DNA from: Megalonaias nervosa
Taxonomy: Eukaryota; Mollusca; Bivalvia; Unionida; Unionidae
DNA length: 64,000 nucleotides
NCBI GenBank assembly: GCA_016617855.1
Contig: JAECUM010027347.1
Coordinates: 1 to 64,000, forward strand
Direction: 5' to 3'
Below the pieces are notes generated by a model that saw nothing but the letters and a program-made list of their open reading frames with translations, did not search any database and was not told where the DNA came from. Shown here piece by piece: positions 31,078 to 41,823 of the stretch; position 1 is the stretch's first letter, and each line of letters starts with the position of its first letter. The position numbers and the translations under genes are program-made.

Positions 31078-31384
31078 TTAAATCATTATTTTGAAAATCT
31101 AGCGAGATAATCTTCTTCGGTTTTTATAGGAGATTCAGAAGATGTGTTATTTTTTTTTAATCGTAATATCGTTTCAGCTCTCTGTATTTTTCACCACCAC
31201 ATTGCACACACAGTTGAGTTTTTCCTCTGACTCCAACACCACACCGCATACACGGTTTTGGTCCTAAACTGCCTTGTCTAACGCACTGCATGTGAAAACC
31301 GCAGAATTCATTTACGCGTGCTTTGTTATAAGGAGAAGTATATCCGATCATAAGCCAATTACACCGATTATTTGTTTGAATCAT
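31078..31384 (-). pseudogene. Small zinc-ribbon protein (element B), C-terminal break
   Basis: Starts MIQTNNRCNWLMIGY at 31384 and matches the element A protein at 1424-1729. Both C-x2-C pairs are kept (PCMRCG, LCVQCG), as is the N-terminal FCGFHMQC group. A stop at 31157 in an A-run cuts off the C-terminal tail, which resumes in another frame to about 31078. It diverges from the polymerase gene across 51 bp. Confidence 0.65.
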
Positions 31385-31435
31385 ATACAAGAGATTAAAA
31401 TTCAATTTAAATACATATTTGTCTTAATTATAATA
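31385..31435. promoter_or_regulatory. Divergent promoter region, zinc ribbon / polymerase (element B)
   Basis: A 51-bp AT-rich gap. The segment atacatatttgtcttaatt directly before the polymerase ATG is conserved with element A (about 1757-1779). The regulatory role is inferred. Confidence 0.35.
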
Positions 31436-34400
31436 ATGCAGGAATTATCCGCAATTGAACATTCTGGAGCTAGATTTGATCTTGACAGACTGCCGAAATG
31501 TAAATTTAGTTTTTCGATGCAAGATCTAGCTTGAACGAATAAAGATATAACAAAAGGTATCCGTGAAGCCAAAAAGGAATTTCGCGACAATGGTGCGGCT
31601 CATGTGTGGTCGACATTTAGAATTGGAAATATTGTTAATGTAATGAATGACAAACGAGGAAGAGAGATTATTGACTACCTTGTTCAGAGATATTTTATTT
31701 TAATAAAATTTATTGTAAAGACAGACGATGACACTTGGATTATTCGTGACAAACGTGATTCTGTCCACATGCAGTCAGGAAATAATATTGTTCTTAGTAA
31801 AAATTCCAGACCAGGAATACTTACTGGTATTGACAAAGCGTATTACGAACGTGTATATCCTGTGACTGCGGTTGTGTACGCAATATATCCGTTAAATAAT
31901 AAACCTAACGTTGGGGATCTCAAACCTATGAAACTGTCAAGGATAAATTGTGTAGCTGAACGGGTTACAGAACACTTCACAAACGCGATACGCGGAAACG
32001 GTTTCACGGATTTACGATGTAAAAAAATAAATACGTGGGCAGAAACAGTTAAAGATACCGGAGCGTCTATCAGCGACGTTGCTGAGTTGGAAAAGAAATT
32101 AAAATTCCCAATAACAGTGAAGACGTTAACCGGAGAGATTTTGTACAAACCGAAATATGAATCAACAGGAGCTTCGATAGATATTATTGATCATAACGCA
32201 CATGCATGGACTGTAGCAGTAACAATATTTCCACGAGACAGAACGGTTAAATTTTATAATGGTCATGTATTCGATGCTATCAGCGATATCAGTAAAATTG
32301 ACCCTGTATCTGTTTGGCTGTTTCAAAGTTCGGAATATGATTTTCATGATCAATTTGTACGGTCTAATGGTGATATTTATCGTACAGAATTTCTCCACGA
32401 AGAAATGAAAAATCTTGCATTAAAATATACCTCTGATGATATTAAGGTTGGACAATTACTGAATAACTGTTTTACCTTTCCATCAATTGCTGCTCACGCT
32501 GCTCAGGAGAAAAATTCATGGAAACCGACACGATTGAAATTTCTTGAAGATGTCCAACACAGTTGTGTGGAATACGGACATGGTGGATTGTGGAATACTA
32601 AATACGATTATAATGACGTTATCTCAGTTGATATGGTGGCATGTTATCCTGGAAGTTTTCTTGGATACGGAGAATGTTCTGAATATTTCAAGAGATTTGG
32701 TCATCCGACACACGAGATGACCAGAGTTGCGATAAACGGACCTTTACCAGATTTTGACTTAACCGGATTTGCCTGTATAGAGTCGTTCGAGTTTTACGGG
32801 GATCTCCATCCGATTGTTTATGCGTGGTTTGGAAGACATTTTTCAGAGCGACGTTGGGTTCCAATAGTACTAATACAGTACATGCTTGATGCTGGAATTT
32901 TAATGTCGTTGAACGTGAGTGAAGCAATTATATCATACCGCGTGCAGAAACAAGTTTGGTTGCCAGAATAGGATGTATTTAATATTAATGAAGCTAAAAG
33001 AGATTTTCCTAATCTTAACGAAGATGATATTGTTAAAATTATTAATAGTATACGTGAATGCAGGAGAGAAAGTGATGAGAAATTTGCAAAAGATCTCGGC
33101 AGAAAAATAATCGGTAAATTTACGCAAGGAGGATCATATGATCATAAACGAGCGTGTACAAGATTAATCATGGACGATGCTGAACTCGATTTTATAATTG
33201 CTGATACAACGGAGAAAAACACATTTATAAGTCGAAGTAATGCTTATTTATCAGACGGAACTAAATTAGGTACAATTGTGAGTTATACTGATAGCGAGTC
33301 ACCGCAATTTACTCATTTAAGATCTTCGATGCTAGCGTATGTTTCGATAAATCTATTATCGATGATAAACAGATTTCCTCGTTATGCAGTCAGAGTGGCG
33401 ACATATTCATTTTATATAAATAAAAAATATGCGGAGTCGTTAAAACAATTGCATATTAACAATCATGCATCATGGGGCGAATGGAGAATAAAACATGAAG
33501 ATATAATTAGTTATTCTGAATCTGCCGACGTTGAAATTGCGAAAACATATTACAAGAATAATCAAATACCAGGATTGTCATCGGCACCATCTGTATATGA
33601 TCCTGTGGCTAGACATAAAACCGTTTATCTTAATGGGTGTGGTGGTTCAGGTAAAACAACACGCGCGATTGAATTATTTAATAATTGTTCTGATATGATT
33701 GTTTTGACACCGACACATAAACTCGCCAGGGAAATAAAAGAACGAGGAGTAAAATCGTGTACATATCATAGTTTCTTTAGATGGTGCGGAGACGCATGGA
33801 CTCCATCGCGGATGGGTGAGAAATACATTCCTAAAATTATTATCTGGGACGAGATATGCACGGTGTCGCTAGAGGTATTAAAAATATTTCTTGATTGGCT
33901 GTCATTGAAGAATACTGCTGTGATGATGTGTGGCGATCATTGTCAACCGCCACCTTTCATTGGATCGTCTCCACATGAGTGGCTGAAAACATTTGTAGAT
34001 TATTACGAAGAAATAACTGATGACCATAGAGCTATTGATAAATCACTAAAAGAGTTTAAAAAGTTAATAAGACTACAGCCAGATAAAATACAGTGTGAGA
34101 TAATGCGTAAAGTAATTCCAGAAACTTCTATGAATGATTTTTGGACTTTATGGAGACCTGCTGATTTGATAGTTGCAAGTAGAAAAATAGTTCGCGATAC
34201 ACTTCAACAACAATTATTTACGTTACATAAAGAAAAATTTTCAAATCTACCTGTACCTTTGTGTTATCGCCCAGCAGATACTCGACGACAGAATGTTGAT
34301 GTTGAGATTCCTGGTGGTGGAATACAAAATCTTGTGTTAAATGATATTGTTTTAGTTGTTGTTGATGTTGTTGAGAGCGCGTTGAGTATGGATAAATCGC

Positions 34401-34874
34401 CGTGGACGTTAGGATACGCTATAACGATTCACTCGTCACAGGGATTAACTATTACCGATACAAATATTTGGATTGTCGATGATCGTATTGAGTGGTCAAA
34501 TTTAGTTTATCTTGCAGTGTCTCGAGTCAGAAGAATATCTCAACTGGGCCGGGTTATCATGGATTGCGTAATAACCGAAGAAATCACTAACAACTTTGTC
34601 GATATCAATAAAAAAATTAGCGAGTTATAAGCAATGTGAAAAAAAAAATAATCGCGATTTTAATATTGATGCTGAATTTATTATAACACTAAAACAACAA
34701 CAGAATAATCATTGTGCAAGTTGTAACTGTAATATGCTGTGGCAGTATTCAAATAATAATCCAAGACAATTTACCGTTGATAGAATTAATAGTAGTCTTG
34801 GTCACACACGCGAAAATGTGATGCTGACCTGTCTTGAATGCAATCGACGTAGAGGTGCAAGTTTACAAAAATGA
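31436..34874 (+). pseudogene. PolB-SF1 helicase-HNH fusion protein (element B), broken
   Basis: One frame runs from ATG 31436 to 34630 (1065 codons), interrupted only by TGA at 31532-31534 and TAG at 32969-32971. PolB-like motif A (SVDMVACYPGSF) is near residue 398. Motif C reads VATYSFY: the catalytic Asp kept in element A is Tyr here (33404-33406). SF1 helicase: Walker A CGGSGKTT near residue 735, motif II IWDEIC (Asp at 33848), motif III CGDHCQ, then TIHSSQG and LAVSRVRR. A one-base shift near 34600 separates the C-terminal HNH domain (HCASCNCN, VDRINSSLGHTREN, CLECNRR). In element A that domain is in frame. The N-terminal 390 residues have no domain I recognise. Confidence 0.8.
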
Positions 34875-35832
34875 GCGCGGTGGTAATTGTGCATCCGTAG
34901 GAATTATTTGTAATTGTTCGCGTACAAATCCACGCTGAGGAGCAGTTGAATCTAATCTGTAGATTGCAGGTCTACCTGTGGACCTTACCACGCTAGAAAT
35001 TTTGTGTGTGGTCACACTCCAGATAGGATCAGTTGCTCTTTTTCTACCTCCTTCAAGTTCACCAGGTTCATAGAAATATCTTATGGTAACATTACCTAGT
35101 ACTGGTTGAGAGGAAGATTTACGTTGTATTGGTATATATTTTTTTGTGATCGCATTAGAAGGTTTCATAAAAGTTGCACGAGCCATTTTATTGTTTAACG
35201 CAGCTATCACACTTGGTAACCTTGCAACCCATTCACGAGATCTCTCCGTGGACTTAAAGTCAGCAGATATTTCCTTTGCGTATTGGTATCCAAATAACCG
35301 CTCAGCAAGTGTTTGATTAAATCGTTCAACTATTGCCTGATCACGATGAATTTCAGTGTGTCCTCGTCTGATTTTAACGTTATGTCGCTTCATCAACGAT
35401 GATACTGCACCAAGAAATGCCAGGATCAACCTGTAGCAGTTGTGGCCATCGTAGACCACCACGTTGATAAATGCGTTCAAACGCAGATGCAACTTCAGTT
35501 GCTGTTTTAGTTGATAGTGGTTCTGCTTCTTTATATCTACTCGCAACGTCAACGACAGTTAACGCATATCTGAATGTGTATTGACGTCTGCCAGTTTTAA
35601 TGGTATCGTGTGGTAAAAACAAAATATCTGCTTGATGAACTTCATTAGGGGTACTGACATCAAAATGTGCATACTGAATTTTTTTAGGTGGACTTAGATA
35701 GATTTGCCATATTGCCTGTCGTGCTAACCACGCTGCAGCGACATCACGTGAGACTTTTGCTGCTTCAGCAAGTTTACTAATCGCTGCTTTACCTCTCTAG
35801 TATTCTCTTGGACTATAATAAACAGATTCCAT
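34863..35832 (-). pseudogene. Retroviral-type integrase (element B), broken
   Basis: The homologue of the element A integrase. An N-terminal helical segment (AISKLAEAAKVSRDV) precedes the DDE core: HQADILFLPHD, VVDVASRYKEAEPL, QVDPG, and AIVERFNQTLAERLFGYQ with the catalytic Glu. TAG at 35797-35799 is the 12th codon, and a 7-bp loss near 35419 shifts the frame just after QVDPG. It overlaps the polymerase-HNH gene end by 12 bp. It presumably produced the GACTG duplication when intact. Confidence 0.85.
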
Positions 35833-35854
35833 TATTATGATAATAATCAGTTGA

Positions 35855-36354
35855 TTAATTACCAGCCCCTAACATTATTTTACCTTTCATACCAGCTTTT
35901 ATCAGAAAAGCAGCTAATCTTTCTCGAAGTGATTTATCTTTTACATTATTTATGGCATGAATTAATTTTATATCGTCGAGATGTCGTTGTTGTAAATCTT
36001 TACTTTTATACGCAACATCATGAATGTGACACGCTTGATCAATTGCGTTTATTGGATACTCTCCAGGTCTTGGTTGGTCTTGGTTATCGAGTCGGATATC
36101 GAGACGAGTTCCAGGACCACAATAATTATATCCAGGTAAATGTTTCTCACCAGGATACTTTGCCCATGGAGCTCCTGGTAATTTACCTAACGAAGCAGCG
36201 ATATCTCCACCTGTCTTTAATGAAATAAACTTGTATTTTTTTGTACCACATTTCACACACTTGCCTTAAGTGCGCGCCTGTTATTTTTTGTTATTATTGT
36301 CGTTAATCCACTGGTATGAGTGGGTGCTCTACATCGAACACAATATAAATCCAT
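35855..36354 (-). pseudogene. Zinc-ribbon phospholipase A2 (element B), frameshifted
   Basis: The PLA2 core is open from 36256 to 35855 with YNYCGPGT and catalytic HD in DQACHIHDVAY. The ATG at 36354 opens the zinc-ribbon half (CVRC), and a one-base loss near 36265 shifts the frame just before the second cysteine pair. The ATG is only 11 bp from the divergent ATPase ATG. Confidence 0.8.
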
Positions 36355-36365
36355 ATTACTATTAT

Positions 36366-37034
36366 ATGGATATAACTGACTTCTCAGCGATACGAAAACA
36401 AGAGCCAGCCAAGCATCATCCAGCGCTACCAAATTCTATCAGAGCAATTATACTTGGCCCATCTGGGTCTGGTAAAACGCAATTATTACTTAATCTGATA
36501 ATGCGATGGCTCAAGTGGGATAAATTATATTTAGTAGCACCATCTGTAGATGATCAACAATGTTACGAAGTACTTAAAGATTTTAATGAAAATGCAAAGT
36601 CGCTGACGTGTCCTGATAATGATGCTATTGATTTTATTACCGATATCGATGAAGCTCCATCCATAGATGATCTTGATGGATGTATCAATAATCTCGTAGT
36701 ATACGATGATGTAATGCTGGATAAACAATCCAATCCAGCTCGGATATTTTCGCGAGGCCGTCACAAAAATACAGACGTGATTTATTTAACTCAGAAATAC
36801 ACACAAATTCCAAAAGTGATCAGAGATAATTGCAATATCTTAATTGTGTTTAATGGAGTAGATAATTATACTTTTACAAAATATTTATTATACTTGGTGT
36901 TCAGGGAACATGGACATGATTAAGTTTAAAACTTCTTTTCAAAAGCACAAGCTGTTCCGTTCGGATTTATAACGATAAATTTACATGACCCAAGATCTAG
37001 GTATCGTATAGGTCTGGATAAAATCTTTGGTTAA
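36366..37034 (+). pseudogene. DNA-packaging ATPase (element B), 3' frameshift
   Basis: Walker A IILGPSGSGKTQLL and Walker B NLVVYDDVML are intact, and VIYLTQKYTQIP follows. A one-base insertion near 36880 (cttttacaaaat, against cgctgcaaaat in A) shifts the frame, ending the open frame at 36923. Homology to element A resumes and ends in TAA at 37032-37034, exactly next to the TIR. Confidence 0.8.
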
Positions 37035-37243
37035 TTACAGCAGCAGAGGAGGTGAACGACCAACGTTGAGTGACCAGCGCGTAAACGAAACAAATAAAAA
37101 CGCGCGTCAGAGAAAAGTAACAAAATGAGCTAACTAGGTCGTGGTTTAACGTTATTGACCTTAAGATTTCCTTTTCGTAGGAAGGCTTATTTTTCATAAA
37201 TAAGGTCTCGAACAAAAATGGTCTGTTCACCTCCTCTGCTGCT
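37035..37243. repeat. Right terminal inverted repeat of element B
   Basis: The reverse complement of 20848-21070 with small indels. The outer tip is ctcctctgctgct and the inner edge ttacagcagcagaggagg, so the TIR itself is edged by inverted repeats. Confidence 0.9.
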
Positions 37244-37248
37244 GACTG
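37244..37248 (+). other. Target-site duplication GACTG, right of element B
   Basis: Identical to 20843-20847 on the other side of the element. Confidence 0.8.
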
Positions 37249-37749
37249 ATTGCAAGAGGTGCCGCCATGGAATTCGTCTGATTTCTCCATACCGCACATT
37301 TCTTTAGGACGCAGCTAGGAACACCATTCATGCTAATTTTTTCTACTTCCAGAAGGCATTAAGAAAACTGAAGATTTAATTTAAAAAATTAAAACAGAAA
37401 AGCTTTTGATATTAATGACGACCACCTTGGTTTTTTTTGTTGAGAATTTTACAGGTTGAAGCTTGTATAGATGCAGAGTACAATACAGGTTTCTCATGAT
37501 ATAAAACTTGTTCAATGTTTGTACTTTGAGATGGGCTTACATGAATTTTCACAGAGTGATATGTGGGTTTTTCCATTGACAAAACATACTCAAATATGAA
37601 AAGGAATCAATCCATTATGAAATTAAATAATATTTCATATAATATATTTATATAAAACATCCCAAGACTTTACAAATCACAGATAGACTGTATTACTTGC
37701 ATGGTTATAAACCATGTTTAAAGAAAATATTTCCTCTCACCCATTACAG
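37249..37749. other. Intron sequence without recognised features
   Basis: AT-rich host intron between element B and the EF-hand exon. Confidence 0.5.
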
Positions 37750-37946
37750 ACAAAGTGGTGACGTTTGATGAGTACCTTAAGTTCAAGTACCGTTTAGCTG
37801 ACGAAGAAGGAGAGGAACTATATCCAGAGGACGAACACGTGTTCCGAATGATTTTCAGACACATGGACTTGGATGGTGATGGAACGCTGGACGGCTGGGA
37901 GTTTATCAACCACGAGGCGAAAATGATCCTCGCCAAACGAGAAAAA
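37750..37946 (+). CDS. PHF24: PHF24-like exon: EF-hand pair
   Basis: A 197-bp exon between cattacag and gtcagt. With the base carried over from 17346 it encodes DKVVTFDEYLKFKYRL, a degenerate EF-hand, and a good second calcium loop DLDGDGTLDGWEF. It ends at ILAKREK in phase 0. The frame also stays open through the intron to a TAA at 37962, which would give a truncated form if unspliced. The split around element B makes this intron over 20 kb. Confidence 0.8.
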
Positions 37947-39519
37947 GTCAGTGACACCGTTTAAACTTTCTTCAAACTAGTTCCTTTTCTACCTCGGAAT
38001 CTTTTACCTCGGAACCATTATAAAGTCCACCAAAAGTCGATAAATGGCAGAACAAAATAAATCTATCCTAGATATTACACTATTAAACCAAAGACGTTGA
38101 TCATACTCAATAATTGTATTTTTTAAATAAAAATCATGCATATACAGTTATGTTGTAGGGATGCATTTTATCTACCTTCTTATGACTTTTGCTAAGAGCA
38201 AAGGCAGAGAGAGGCATCATACCCACTCATATGTCTACAGCACTGGTAGCATCTCTATCTAAATACTTTCATTAGTTTATATCTTTTTAGCTCATCAGAC
38301 CGTAGGTATAGTAACTTTATGTTATGACCTTGCGTTCCTCTGTGTCGTCAGTCGTTCGTCAACATTTGCTGTTTTACACTTCTTCTCAATAGCCACAGGA
38401 TGCATTTCAACGTTACGAAACGGAGAAAATCTCAAAATGAGTTCTTCACAATGTTCAACCGAATCTGACCATATATAACAAGCATTCGAGCATTAAGGCC
38501 TGATACTGATTCGCCATTAAATCTGGTCGTCGGTACTAAAAGTTGAAAACCAAAGCAAATTTTTTTTACGACTTTTTCTAAAAAGCAACCCAAAAGAATG
38601 TGACCAAATTTGAAAGAAAGCATTCTGACACGTTGACATTCAAACGTTTACAAATGATGCCGATCCGCCATAAAATATAGCCGTCGTTTATAAAATCTAG
38701 AAACAATTTTTTTTTTTCGGCTTCACAAAAACTGCTTAACAGAATTTTGACCGAATTTGACCAGTAAAATTAGCACTACTTACAGGGTATTCAATGTTTT
38801 CAATCAAGGTCAAATCAAATATGGCCATCTTTATCAAAATATGACCATCGCAACTAAAGATAAAAAATAAACATTAATCAACTTCTTCTCAAAACTTGCT
38901 GAGCAGAATTTGATCAAATTTCACAAACATTCTTTGGCATAATGGATTTCAAATTTTTTTACAAATGATATTGTTTCCCTGTAAAATATGCCTGCCGTTA
39001 CTATAACAACAACTTTAAATGACTTCTTTTCAAAAACTAATGAACAGAAGTTAACCATCTGTGGCAGAAAGTACTGTGGTATTAAGTTCTATTAAAAAAA
39101 TTCATGTCTACTGTCATATGACCAACATTATTAAAATAGCATTTAAGCTATTTCGTAAATGTCCTTCAACAGAATTTGCGAAAATTTTCCACAAAGCATC
39201 CTGAGATGGGTTTTAAAGTATAATGATTTGTCATTCTTTAGGGTCACCGTTAACAAAACTACAGTTTAAAAGTCTTTAAATGACATCCTCTAAAAAAAAA
39301 CCACTCAAATGAATTAAACCAATCAAATTCATACAACTGATGCTGAATCGCCTTCAAATGTGGCTGATGTTATTAAATACAGAAATGATTTTCCAACTCT
39401 ATGAGCATTCAACTTAATTGCACAGAAAGTGAACTTTGCTTGATGGCCATTCAAATCTGTACAAATGATGCCGATCTGTCATGAAATATAGCCACAATTA
39501 CTAAAATTTCATCATCATC

Positions 39520-39800
39520 ATCACCAATCCCTTAACCTAAGAGGTCGTTGGGGTCACCACAGTTGACTTTACAACCAATTCTTTCCATATTTCCCTGTTC
39601 TCTACTGCCCTTTGGGAATCTCCAAATCCCATGCCTGTCCACTCCTTAATGTTGTCTTCCCACCTCTTTTTCTGTCTGCCTCTTCTTCTGCACCCTCGCA
39701 CTGTGCCTTGCAAGATTGTGATTGCCAGTCCAGATGATCTTGAGACATGACCGTACCACTTTAGTTTGCGCTTTTTTACAGTGGTCAAGAGGTCTTCCTA
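39520..39800 (-). mobile_element. LINE 3'-end relic
   Basis: The minus-strand frame contains KRKLKWYGHVSRSSGL, RRRGRQKKRWEDNIKEW and ends near VVTPTTS. This is the well-known C-terminal tail of animal non-LTR reverse transcriptases. It is followed by a GAT/TGA-type repeat (atcatcatcatcatcacc on the plus strand near 39510) as the 3' tail. Only the 3' end is present. Confidence 0.8.
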
Positions 39801-39824
39801 GGATCCGATGGCTCGTTGGGTCCT

Positions 39825-39900
39825 GTTGCTTTAGTGTTTTTAAATTTTAGTGGACTGTTGTCCACAACAGCCCTCTAAAATTTAAAAACATTAAAGCAAC
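39825..39900. repeat. Nested hairpin
   Basis: Two 26-bp arms (39825-39850 and 39875-39900) are inverted copies with one mismatch. Inside them ctgttgtccacaacag is a perfect small palindrome. It lies next to the LINE relic and may be a MITE remnant. Confidence 0.8.
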
Positions 39901-39990
39901 TTTATCTGAAAATTGCTCAACAGAATTTGACAAAATTTAACACGAAACATCCTGCTATAAAGACTGTCAAATATTGGACCAATGTTGCTC

Positions 39991-41755
39991 AAGTGACGTG
40001 AGATATGGATGAATATCAAAATATAGAGAAATCCTGGTGAAACAACATAATTTTGCTGTTAGCAGCAAGATAAGAGATTGCACCAGAAGACATTATGCTG
40101 ACCAAGATTTATTGTAACATTGCTGTTGAATTTGGTCATTAGACATATATCAGCAGAAGTACAGACAGTGGAGTATTTTTAATATTGAAAATTACATATA
40201 TCGACATTTTGCTGAGTTGCTCGTAAGTATCAAAATTGACTTGTCATAAAACAAAACTTCAGTACATAAGAAACATCCACAGTCTAGACTATACTCAGCC
40301 AACAGTACCTAAATTAGATTATTAATACAGGATAATCTGATGGAGATATACGGATTTATGCATTGAATTAATAATGATGTGTTTTGCATAATACACCTGT
40401 ATACTTAATACTATTCAATATAATTGATTTTGCCCAAATTTCATATCATATTTGTTTTCTGTATTTATTCATTGAATCATCATTATCAAATTTTAAAATA
40501 TAATTATTAAAAATGTTTAGTGGTTTGTATATAAACTAGTTATTTTCTTTTCAATATATTTGTATCTCTGTTAAATTCACTATTTTATATTTTATTAACT
40601 TGTATGGCTTTAGTTACCAAATGTGTTGTGTTAAAATCGGTAACGACATAAAACGATGCGCAGCGTGTTAATTTTTAAAAATTTGAATTCCATGATTTAT
40701 TCACATATAATATTTGATAACGATTATGTTTACATAATTTGAAAACAATAAAGATTGTGCGTATACCTTCGGGAATTCAGTTATTAACGAAGTTTTTTTG
40801 CGCGGTAAGTTATTTGTATAGATCGAGGGTGGCAATTTGAACTGCGATTGCTTTATATATTAGATAACGTTCAAATGATGTTAACTAATATTTTGAATAT
40901 AATTGAATTGATTTCAAACCCACTCAAGAAAGATGCACAATGGACATAAAAAACATGTAGACAGATACAGTCATTGGTTCAATAAATGTTCCGTAAAACT
41001 GAGGACATAGACAAAATTTAAAACGAATTCGTTATTTCCGTGAATGTGTCCCAGACAGTGGAAGACATATATTAGATATATTAGGGTAATTAAGGCTGAG
41101 AAAAAAATGTGCGTTAACTTGTTAATAGTGGGCAGTGGCGGCGGAGGGTTCGAGGCCCCGGGGTGGGGTGTGTGTGCAATATTCTCTAGTGGCTCCCCTA
41201 CTTTGCTACAGAGAACAGTTTTTTTTTTTTGTTTTTTTGTTTTTTTTTTCAGCTGTCAACATCTCTCCTCCCCCCCCCCACCTCTCCTCCAATATAAGTT
41301 TTGTGAAGAAATACCCCTGTTACACTAAGATGAAGGTGAAAAATACTCTGTAACATACAGCTTCAAAAATCAAAAAAGCTCCTGACGGCGCCATCTTTGA
41401 CTGGTGTCTGGTGACAATTGCCCTTCGCGACGCCACCGTATGTGGGAATATAATATCTCTCGAAATCGGTGTCTAGTCAGATACATAGACGACAATCAAA
41501 AGTTTATTTATGAAAAGCTATAAAGGTCCTGTTTATAACGATTGTAAGTTAAATTTCAAATATTAAAAAATTCATTCCTCTTCAAGCAATATTTTATTTA
41601 TTTCGTCTTAGGTACAGTCATTTGTTTACAAAGGATTTAGTGAAATACGATCTTGATCCGGCGGTCCAAATCAGACCGAACATTGATGAAAAATACATTT
41701 CCTTCAGCAAGGATTTCATAAGTAAAGAAATGAATGTTTAAAGGTCGATAGGGTT

Positions 41756-41760
<5 letters not shown>
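39991..41760. other. Intron sequence without recognised features
   Basis: AT-rich; homopolymer tracts near 41220-41285. No supported gene. Confidence 0.5.

Positions 41761-41762
<2 letters not shown>

Positions 41763-41823
<61 letters not shown>
41763..41823. repeat. (AT)n microsatellite
   Basis: About 30 AT units. Confidence 0.95.

Larger units (their letters stand above)
20848..37243 (+). mobile_element. Element B: complete Polinton-like (adintovirus-like) element
   Basis: A 16.4-kb element with TIRs of 209-223 bp, AG...CT tips and a 5-bp target duplication, inserted in the PHF24-like intron between exons 17346 and 37750. Capsid-side genes on the plus strand occupy the left half. A tandem repeat and a SINE-like insertion lie in the middle. 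The replication, integration and packaging genes are on the right. The inactivating changes seen are single stops and 1-7 bp indels, so the insertion is fairly recent compared with elements C and D. Confidence 0.9.
38400..39990. repeat. Ancient diverged tandem repeat array
   Basis: Some eight degenerate units of about 120-200 bp share the order: ctgaacagaatttgaccaaa, cattctgacat, acaaatgatgccgatctgtc, aaaatatagccgtcgtt. Similar blocks recur near 38560, 38740, 38890, 39040, 39170, 39300, 39430 and 39910. A LINE relic interrupts the array at 39520-39800. Confidence 0.55.

Noticed and set aside
25228..32971. Recoded stop codons (genetic code change or readthrough) in element B
   Set aside because: All three stop codons occur, each at a different place from those in element A, alongside frameshifts. 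Ordinary decay explains them.
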